Assembly (NCBI RefSeq): GCF_023734775.1
Contig: NZ_AP025733.1
Location: 1-64,000, forward strand
DNA: 64,000 nucleotides
Direction of reading: 5' to 3'
Source: Nostoc cf. commune SO-36
GTDB taxonomy: Bacteria; Cyanobacteriota; Cyanobacteriia; Cyanobacteriales; Nostocaceae
A model generated the notes under the pieces. The model had not been told where the DNA came from. It saw only the letters and a program-made list of their open reading frames with translations, and searched no databases. Positions 58,703-64,000 of this stretch are shown here, in pieces (the stretch's first letter is position 1; every line of letters begins with the position of its first letter). Made by a program: the position numbers and the translations under genes.

Positions 58703-59038
58703 ATGGATAAGTTAAATGAATACCGCACAAAAGTTAGGCAGTTATTAACTAAGTATATCGAGTACAAGCCTAGTTATGGAGATGTAGAGGTCGAACAGAT
58801 TTTTGATATAGAGTATGACCATTATCAAATTATTAGCATTGGATGGAACAATCAAAAACGGATCTATGGCCCAATAATGCACCTAGATATAAAAAATAAT
58901 AAAATTTGGATTCAACAAAATACAACGGAAGTAGATATTGCTTTAGAACTGATAGAAATGGGTGTACCTAAACAAGATATTGTCATTGGTTTCCATACTC
59001 CTAAAATGCGTCAATTATCGGGGTTCGCTGTGGAATAA
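58703..59038 (+). CDS. xisI: XisI-like fdxN element excision controlling factor
   Basis: 111 residues: LNEYRTKVRQLLTKYIEYKP, VEQIFDIEYDHYQIISIGWN, RIYGPIMHLDIKNNKIWIQQ NTTE, ALELIEMGVPKQDIVIGFHT. These match the XisI family. XisI normally works with XisH and a recombinase to excise the fdxN element in heterocysts, and is often paired with XisH as xisHI cassettes. No xisH is next to it here; a tyrosine recombinase gene follows ~520 bp downstream. Confidence 0.9.
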   Translation: MDKLNEYRTKVRQLLTKYIEYKPSYGDVEVEQIFDIEYDHYQIISIGWNNQKRIYGPIMHLDIKNNKIWIQQNTTEVDIALELIEMGVPKQDIVIGFHTPKMRQLSGFAVE

Positions 59039-59190
59039 ACATGATACCGAGCGCAGTATCTTATTCCCCATTAAATTAATCCCATTTGAGTATGTATTAG
59101 TTAATAGAGAGCTATGAGGTAGTAAAAGGACTACTTTATTGTGTATAAAATCGAGTAAAATTTGGTTCTGATAGCCACAAGTTGTCAATC

Positions 59191-59505
59191 ATGATTTATT
59201 ACAAACTCGTAGGACATACCCCTGTTGCTATTAATTCATTGTCAGAATGGCAAAATTATTTACACTCTGTACAAGATTCAGCACAACATCTAGTTGCCGA
59301 AACTATAGTTGGGGATGCCAAAGTATCAACTAGTTTTTCGGGATTTGATCTCACTTTTGGAGATCCCCCGTTGCTTTTTGAAACGATGGTTTTAGGCGGG
59401 ACTCATCACGGGAGAATGCAGCGTTATTCTACATGGGAGCAGGCATTGTTAGGTCATGATCATACCGTCATAGAAGTCATGACTACCTCACCACCAGACG
59501 AGTAG
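59191..59505 (+). CDS. Hypothetical protein
   Basis: 104 residues from ATG 59191 (in-frame TTG at 59182). Sequence IYYKLVGHTPVAINSLSEWQ, VSTSFSGFDLTFGDPPLLFE, GGTHHGRMQRYSTWEQALLG. It looks like a compact beta-rich protein of the kind encoded by phages and plasmids. No family named. May be in one unit with xisI or the recombinase gene. Confidence 0.6.
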   Translation: MIYYKLVGHTPVAINSLSEWQNYLHSVQDSAQHLVAETIVGDAKVSTSFSGFDLTFGDPPLLFETMVLGGTHHGRMQRYSTWEQALLGHDHTVIEVMTTSPPDE

Positions 59506-59559
59506 ATAAACAGAAAGTTATATTTAATACTTAGTAATTAATAATTTACACAGAAGTGG

Positions 59560-60573
59560 ATGAACTACAGCGCAGATTCTTTACCTCCAATCAAACTCAT
59601 TCCCCTTGATCGTGAAGCTCTACATTTCACACAGCCGGGAGAAACTAGAAGACCACCCACAGATATTCGATGGGTAAAAGTCCTGGAATTTTTACGCAGC
59701 AACAATCTCGCACCTAACAGCCGCAAGCTTTACGAACGGGAACTCAGAAGGTTTCTGGTTTGGAGTGAACTACATTATCATGAACTGCGTCCACGTCACC
59801 TTGCGCTATATAAAGAATACCTAAAAGATGAAATACGGACTGATGCCGGCAAACCGCTTTCCAAAAGCAGCATTAATGCGGGAATTGCGGCACTTAAAAG
59901 CTTTTTCAAATGGATGTCCTATACGTATCCTGAAATTATTGCTACTAATCCTACACTGGGGATAAAACTGGAAAAAGTGCCACTGCCACCAGCCCAAAGT
60001 TTGACTCCTGAAGAAATGGAACGAGTGTGGTCAGCGTTAGAGTTATTGGGAGAAACAAAGCAACGGGATACAGCACTGGTTCACATTCTCAGTCATGGAC
60101 TGCGGGCTGGAGAAATTGTGGAATTAAATGTTGGCTCATTTGATGGCAAGCTACTGTTTTTACCTGATACCAAAACCAACGAACCACGCTTAGTTCCGCT
60201 AAAAAAGGAAAGCCGAGAAGTTTTGGCAGAGTATTTGCTTACGCGAGAACAACAAGGAGAGGTATTAAATAGTCTTAGCCCACTAATGATTTCACACCAT
60301 GCTTCATATAAAGGTGAACGCTTAAGTTATTACGGCATTTACTTCGCTGTGGAAAAAATTGGTGAAATAGCTCATATTGAAGACTTGCATCCTCATTCCT
60401 TTCGCCATACCTACGCTACGGATTTAATATTACTGGGTCTTGACCCGACTCATGCTCGTAAGCTAACAGGACATCAGAGTGACAGAGCTTTTAGGCGGTA
60501 TACACTTCGTGGCGAACAACAAGCTGCGATCGCAGCTTACTATCGTGCGATTGGAGAGGACGAAGTGGAGTAG
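59560..60573 (+). CDS. Tyrosine recombinase (phage integrase family)
   Basis: 337 residues. N-terminal SAM-like core-binding domain (~35-125: NSRKLYERELRRFLVWSELH, AGIAALKSFFKWMSYTYPE). Catalytic residues: R182 (HGLRAGEI), K205 (TKTNEPR), H279-x2-R282 (HSFRHTYA), H305 (LTGHQS) and Y314 (FRRYTL). All six are present, so the enzyme should be active. It could serve an integrative element or resolve plasmid multimers. Two small genes follow directly (3 bp and 3 bp gaps), so a three-gene operon is likely. No attachment site was identified. Confidence 0.93.
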   Translation: MNYSADSLPPIKLIPLDREALHFTQPGETRRPPTDIRWVKVLEFLRSNNLAPNSRKLYERELRRFLVWSELHYHELRPRHLALYKEYLKDEIRTDAGKPLSKSSINAGIAALKSFFKWMSYTYPEIIATNPTLGIKLEKVPLPPAQSLTPEEMERVWSALELLGETKQRDTALVHILSHGLRAGEIVELNVGSFDGKLLFLPDTKTNEPRLVPLKKESREVLAEYLLTREQQGEVLNSLSPLMISHHASYKGERLSYYGIYFAVEKIGEIAHIEDLHPHSFRHTYATDLILLGLDPTHARKLTGHQSDRAFRRYTLRGEQQAAIAAYYRAIGEDEVE

Positions 60574-60575
60574 AT

Positions 60576-61043
60576 ATGCCAAAGCCACTCGATCCCAAAT
60601 GTCAGTTATGCGCCAAGTTGCCAACGGCTAAAGCTAAAGTTTTACACGGGACAAATGGGGATGGATGCTGGAATCCTAAAGTTTGCCATAATCGCCGTTC
60701 TTTCTACCGCCGTCGAACCGATGATAATTCCGCGCAACTGGATGCGATCGCTGTTGAGCCACCTGCAACATATTTCGCTGTGTTGTATCTATATAAAGAA
60801 CCAGGGGATAAACCATTACACGCGTTGGGTGCAGAACTCTGGCTGGGGCAAAAACCTGTTTGCCGCTTAGAACCAATTCACTGCTTTGGGTTAACGGCGG
60901 GTAAAATACGCACTTATACAGATCAGGTGTTACAGGCTTTTGCATCTCAATATAGTGTTTCACTATATCAATATAAGGATATGTTTGAGATTACCTCAAG
61001 CTACTGCCCAGTGCGTCCTTGCCCCTTGCATCCAGAATCGTAG
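60576..61043 (+). CDS. Cysteine-rich hypothetical protein in recombinase operon
   Basis: 155 residues. The N-terminus has PKCQLCAKLP, HGTNGDGCWNPKVCHNRRSF, which gives a likely zinc site (CxxC, then C and CH). The middle is beta-rich (TYFAVLYLYKEPGDKPLHAL, GAELWLGQKPVCRLEPIHCF). Two bases separate it from the recombinase stop, so it is probably co-translated and may be an accessory factor. No named family. Confidence 0.7.
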   Translation: MPKPLDPKCQLCAKLPTAKAKVLHGTNGDGCWNPKVCHNRRSFYRRRTDDNSAQLDAIAVEPPATYFAVLYLYKEPGDKPLHALGAELWLGQKPVCRLEPIHCFGLTAGKIRTYTDQVLQAFASQYSVSLYQYKDMFEITSSYCPVRPCPLHPES

Positions 61044-61045
61044 AG

Positions 61046-61735
61046 ATGACCACATACCGCCAATTAACAATTTGGGATGTGCTTGATGAGTTGTCCGAAT
61101 CTCCAGCGACATCAACACTAGCACCAATGTGGGAATGTTTAGATGCGGAGCTTGAAAAATTACCCTTGGAGGCACAGCTATTAACCGCAGCGCTTGCCTT
61201 CACTCAAATTGCGGATATTCTCAAGTCTCGTGCCGAAGTGCTGTTGCAAGATACCCGCGATCGCAATAACCCAAAGGGGCCAATTGTTAGTACCGATCTC
61301 TTTGCTGGTCTAGTGCGGACAACAATGCATCTAGATTTAGATGATTTAATTGAACCGCAAACACCACAAACCTTTAAACCACACGGCCCACACCAATTTT
61401 CATCTCATACTGAGTTGGGTGATTCTGTAGCAGTACCTGTTGAAAAAGCGAATGTTTTGGCAATGCTCGATGAGGTGACAACTTTAGAAGATGTCCGCAA
61501 TTTGGCATCAGATGAGGATGTCCAAAAATGGCACAGCGCCATCGCTAACCATCTGATAAATGTCAAAGATGAGATTTCTTTAGTTAAACTGCAACGTGTG
61601 TTGCAAATGCCGATGGTAGAAGTATGGTTAGGATTGTTGCTTGGTGGGTTTACATTAGAACAACGTGGAGATTTTTATAACAGTCGGAATATTTGGGTGA
61701 AAAGTTCTCCAATTACTAACACCTACCCGATTTGA
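61046..61735 (+). CDS. Hypothetical protein in recombinase operon
   Basis: 229 residues from ATG 61046, two bases after the preceding stop; an in-frame ATG at 61019 would overlap that gene. Mostly helical and acidic (LDAELEKLPLEAQLLTAALA, FTQIADILKSRAEVLLQDTR, LEDVRNLASDEDVQKWHSAI). No motif recognised. Gene order suggests a function with the recombinase. Confidence 0.65.
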   Translation: MTTYRQLTIWDVLDELSESPATSTLAPMWECLDAELEKLPLEAQLLTAALAFTQIADILKSRAEVLLQDTRDRNNPKGPIVSTDLFAGLVRTTMHLDLDDLIEPQTPQTFKPHGPHQFSSHTELGDSVAVPVEKANVLAMLDEVTTLEDVRNLASDEDVQKWHSAIANHLINVKDEISLVKLQRVLQMPMVEVWLGLLLGGFTLEQRGDFYNSRNIWVKSSPITNTYPI

Positions 61736-61781
61736 TTTGAATTTTTGAACTTTCAAGCTGCTTTGACACTCAATAAATTCA

Positions 61782-61905
61782 TCACTTCTGCTGCTTCCAA
61801 ATAAGATTGTACTCCCTTTCAACAGCTGCCAGCAGCAAAGCGTGCAATAATGACAGATAAGGTTTGGTAAAATCCCCAATCCTTGCAAATGCAAAATACT
61901 TGAAA
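61782..61905 (-). pseudogene. Family R remnant 4 (C-terminal end)
   Basis: The minus strand reads FARIGDFTKPYLSLLHALLL, AAVEREYNLIWKQQK and a stop. Copy C ends GKQAKPYLSSLQAKLLATVE, REYKIEWRQQK. So this is the tail of another copy, closest to copy C, lying only 550 bp from it on the same strand. Upstream homology is lost. Confidence 0.75.
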
Positions 61906-62047
61906 CCCTTGATTTATCGTTATAATAGTATTAGTAGTTAATAACCCCCAGAGGGTTAGTCTGAGCGCTATTGAGCTTACTCGTCGTCAGGAGATTCCTT
62001 ATCTTCTGGGTCATCTTTGTCAAAATTTGTATTGCTGAGGGGGACTT
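61906..62047. other. Intergenic region
   Basis: About 140 bases without a recognisable signal apart from an AT-rich stretch at 61915-61945. Confidence 0.35.
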
Positions 62048-62416
62048 ATGGGTGAATCGAAACGCCGAAAGGCAATATTAGGCAATCACTATGGTTTGCC
62101 TAATATTTTCAATGAAGTCCAATCAATGTGGACGCAGATTAATTTGTCGATCAAGCGAGTCAAAGATTCTGATAATGGATGTTTACTTGTTCAGTGTTCC
62201 AACAACGACCGAGGATTTCATCAGGACACTATTGCCCAACTTCAGAAAGAAATAGAAAATTGGAAATGTGATTTGGATATTCCTATCTTGATCCAAGTTC
62301 TCCCAAGGGGAGTTGAAAATTCAGAAACTAAACTTTTTGATGGGTTCGTTACCCTTTGGTGCAATTGTCCGGAATTTGAATTGTGGCGAGAAATATTTGA
62401 AACTAAACGAGTTTAG
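62048..62416 (+). CDS. Hypothetical protein
   Basis: 122 residues. The N-terminus MGESKRRKAILGNHYG is a pattern common in small cyanobacterial proteins. Then IFNEVQSMWTQINLSIKRVK, DNGCLLVQCSNNDRGFHQDT and PILIQVLPRGVENSETKLFD. No function assigned. GAGGGGG lies shortly before the ATG. Confidence 0.65.
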   Translation: MGESKRRKAILGNHYGLPNIFNEVQSMWTQINLSIKRVKDSDNGCLLVQCSNNDRGFHQDTIAQLQKEIENWKCDLDIPILIQVLPRGVENSETKLFDGFVTLWCNCPEFELWREIFETKRV

Positions 62417-62457
62417 TAAACTTTGTTGCATTAAATTATTGTTTCCTCGCTAGACCA

Positions 62458-63399
62458 TCATTTCTGTTGCCTCCACTCGATTTTGTACTCCCGTTCCACA
62501 GTCGCCAGCAATTTTGCCTGCAACGAAGATAAATAAGGTTTAGCTTGTTTCCCCAAACCCTGCAACAGCCAATCAACAGAAGAGTCACGGCTGGCCACTT
62601 GATGCAACTGCTGTAACCTCACACATAGCTGCTGCATAAAAAAGCAATCTTCATCAAGGAATTCCAGTGATTTCAGGTGTTCAATCTTCACGGTATAATC
62701 GCCGTCCCAGGTCTGGAATGTACAACTGTATTCGCCAACATGAGTTACCACGCCCCAATAACCTGTTTTACCTCTCAAGTCTAGGTTCTCTTTGGGCAGA
62801 AGGATGCATATTTCACCAATATGGTAAGGATTGGGTACTTTCGGACTTTCGCGTATTTTATCCACAACATCTTTCACTATGCGACCAGAAGGAATCTTAT
62901 TCCCAGCTTGCTCTACTGCTTGTTGCCATACATCCGCTTGCACAGCCGGTTCCAACTCGGCTTTCGCCAAAAACCGTAGTTGTCGTTCGTTGGTCGGCAT
63001 TGGAATTTGCTGACCATTGGTCGGCAAAAACTTTTGAAGATTCTCGTAAACAGCAGTAGCCGAAATCTTCAAGTACGCTGCATCACGGCTGTAACCAAAC
63101 CGTTCGCGGCAGTATTCCTCAAAAGTTCGGTGCGTGGAACGGTATAGCCGTCTGTCTCTCAACTCCATCAGCGCCTGACCCGCTTCTAAAAATGCACGTT
63201 CTACACGGCGTTCCAATTGCAAGCGTAAGCTTTGTTCTTGGTCGGTCAACTCTTTTACTTCAACAGCCGTTACCGTGATAGTTGCTGAAGCTGGGTTATC
63301 CTGCCCAGAATTATTTTCCTTTGTAGAGTCGGTTGCTAGCTTTGCTTCCTCAGATGTCGCAGGGGTAATTTTCTTGCGTCTAGATGGTGGTTTGTTCAT
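62458..63399 (-). CDS. Family R copy C: putative HTH plasmid protein
   Basis: 313 residues from ATG 63399, which has GGAGGTGGGGC upstream; an in-frame ATG at 63507 lacks such a site and is unlike copy B. Order as in copy B: MNKPPSRRKKITPATSEEA, LERRVERAFLEAGQALMELR, DRRLYRSTHRTFEEYCRERF, recognition-like GYSRDAAYLKISATAVYENL, a repeat-encoded linker (PTNGQQIPMPTNERQ), PSGRIVKDVVDK, NPYHIGEICILLPKENLDLR, WDGDYTVKIEHLKSLEFLDE, basic C-terminus EWRQQK. The LPTxERQxRPM motif has become MPTNERQLRFLAKAELEP. Function unknown; likely DNA binding. Confidence 0.75.
   Translation of the reverse strand: MNKPPSRRKKITPATSEEAKLATDSTKENNSGQDNPASATITVTAVEVKELTDQEQSLRLQLERRVERAFLEAGQALMELRDRRLYRSTHRTFEEYCRERFGYSRDAAYLKISATAVYENLQKFLPTNGQQIPMPTNERQLRFLAKAELEPAVQADVWQQAVEQAGNKIPSGRIVKDVVDKIRESPKVPNPYHIGEICILLPKENLDLRGKTGYWGVVTHVGEYSCTFQTWDGDYTVKIEHLKSLEFLDEDCFFMQQLCVRLQQLHQVASRDSSVDWLLQGLGKQAKPYLSSLQAKLLATVEREYKIEWRQQK
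62988..63027. repeat. Palindrome plus third half-site inside family R copy C
   Basis: Palindrome TTGCTGACCA / TGGTCGGCAA (63007-63027, one mismatch) and a further TTGGTCGGCA half-site at 62990-62999, within the linker codons NGQQIPMPTNE. The arrangement (palindrome plus one extra half-site) is the same as in copy B but the sequence is different. Confidence 0.65.
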
Positions 63400-63506
63400 T
63401 GCCCCACCTCCAGGCTGACAGCAGTTGAACAAATATTGAATTGTGTCATCATGGGATATATGTTTTTTATCTATCCCCCCAACAATACGAAGGATGGGGT
63501 TTTTCA

Positions 63507-63980
63507 TTGCTTTTTATATTTTGCGGCCTTAAAGCACTACCAAATATAAAACTCATTAAAAAATCTCATAGACCAATTATCAAAAAAACACCACACCAGA
63601 GTCACCACAACAATATACTGTTTGGGCGTATTCTAGAAAATACCCTCTTCAAGACATGGGTAAAACAACGGCTAATGCTTGATTATTTGACGGCGGGTAT
63701 TGTATTTTGGATGATTTTGTTTGGAGTCCAAGAGTCGTTGTTAGAATTTCGCCTGGGTTATCTCGGTCGTTACTGGTTTCTTGCGATTAGTGCTAGCTTA
63801 CTCCTGAGCTTTTTGCTCTCTGCCCCAATTATTATCACGCTAATCATTAAATTTGCAGTAGATCCATTCACTTTTCCACGTAATGTTATTCTTTGTGCTG
63901 TCGCTGAGGTAATCTTTGGTGTGATTCTTAGCTTTTCCCAAGGTTACAAGGGAACTAAAAATTTCAACTATACAATATAG
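63507..63980 (+). CDS. Membrane protein, unknown function
   Basis: About 158 residues if started at the TTG near 63507; the only internal ATG is at 63675 and would leave 101 residues. Three hydrophobic segments: LTAGIVFWMILFGVQ, FLAISASLLLSFLLSAPIII TLIIKFA and NVILCAVAEVIFGVILSF. The N-terminal part is Lys/His-rich (KLIKKSHRPIIKKTPHQSHH). No family recognised. Start is uncertain; the gene ends 20 bp before the window edge. Confidence 0.5.
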   Translation: MLFIFCGLKALPNIKLIKKSHRPIIKKTPHQSHHNNILFGRILENTLFKTWVKQRLMLDYLTAGIVFWMILFGVQESLLEFRLGYLGRYWFLAISASLLLSFLLSAPIIITLIIKFAVDPFTFPRNVILCAVAEVIFGVILSFSQGYKGTKNFNYTI

Positions 63981-64000
63981 TTATAATTTTATAGTAGCTA

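Overview
The window looks like filamentous, heterocyst-forming cyanobacterial DNA (Nostoc/Anabaena type). The evidence is very many HIP1 octamers (GCGATCGC), cyanobacteria-restricted families (XisI, DUF1392-like, DUF3574 with a PEP-CTERM tail, DUF5674), heptamer short tandem repeats and several cyanobacterial IS families. No rRNA, tRNA or CRISPR array was seen. High IS load, many truncated genes and a self-contained replication module suggest a large plasmid or a highly plastic chromosomal island; the sequence alone does not decide.

Layout. 1-6 kb: a VapBC-type toxin-antitoxin pair, a pRiA4b ORF-3-like protein, a secreted protein, a GST and a DUF5674 pair, interspersed with remnants of one repeated gene family. 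6.2-9.7 kb: a NERD-nuclease/UvrD-like helicase gene split by a perfectly delimited IS4-family insertion. 10-13 kb: small genes plus copies of the repeated family. 13.2-24.4 kb: the main module, with a GIY-YIG/XRE fusion regulator divergent from a rightward operon through palindromic operators. The operon carries a KilA-N protein, small hypotheticals, an adenine-type DNA methyltransferase, an AlkB-like dioxygenase, a replication protein with 15-bp iteron-like repeats inside its gene, a DnaB helicase, an ASCH protein and a C5-cytosine methyltransferase. 24.6-32.9 kb: leftward genes for a flavin-type oxidoreductase, an RTX-tailed vanadium haloperoxidase, an AurF-like N-oxygenase, a secreted protein and a one-module NRPS (partial cyclisation domain, A, T, TE). 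33-42.5 kb: a truncated TniQ, nested IS630/ISL3-type elements, a 1027-residue RTX protein and a tandem DUF3574 protein. 42.5-57 kb: DinB, aldehyde dehydrogenase, an IS1341-type TnpB element, PEBP, yellow/royal-jelly-like, haloacid dehalogenase and Tat-exported SDR genes among many gene fragments. 57-64 kb: a four-helix-bundle protein bracketed by inverted heptamer repeats, an orphan XisI, a tyrosine recombinase operon and the last copy of the repeated family.

Most unusual signal. At least eight complete or decayed copies of one gene family (called family R here) lie in 64 kb. The three long copies each carry a different palindrome at the same codon position, just after a putative helix-turn-helix whose recognition segment also differs. 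This suggests a set of sequence-specific DNA-binding proteins that each embed their own target site in their own gene. Three decayed copies are broken at the same HIP1 site by a short GC-rich repeat, and related repeats have inserted in frame into two transposase genes.
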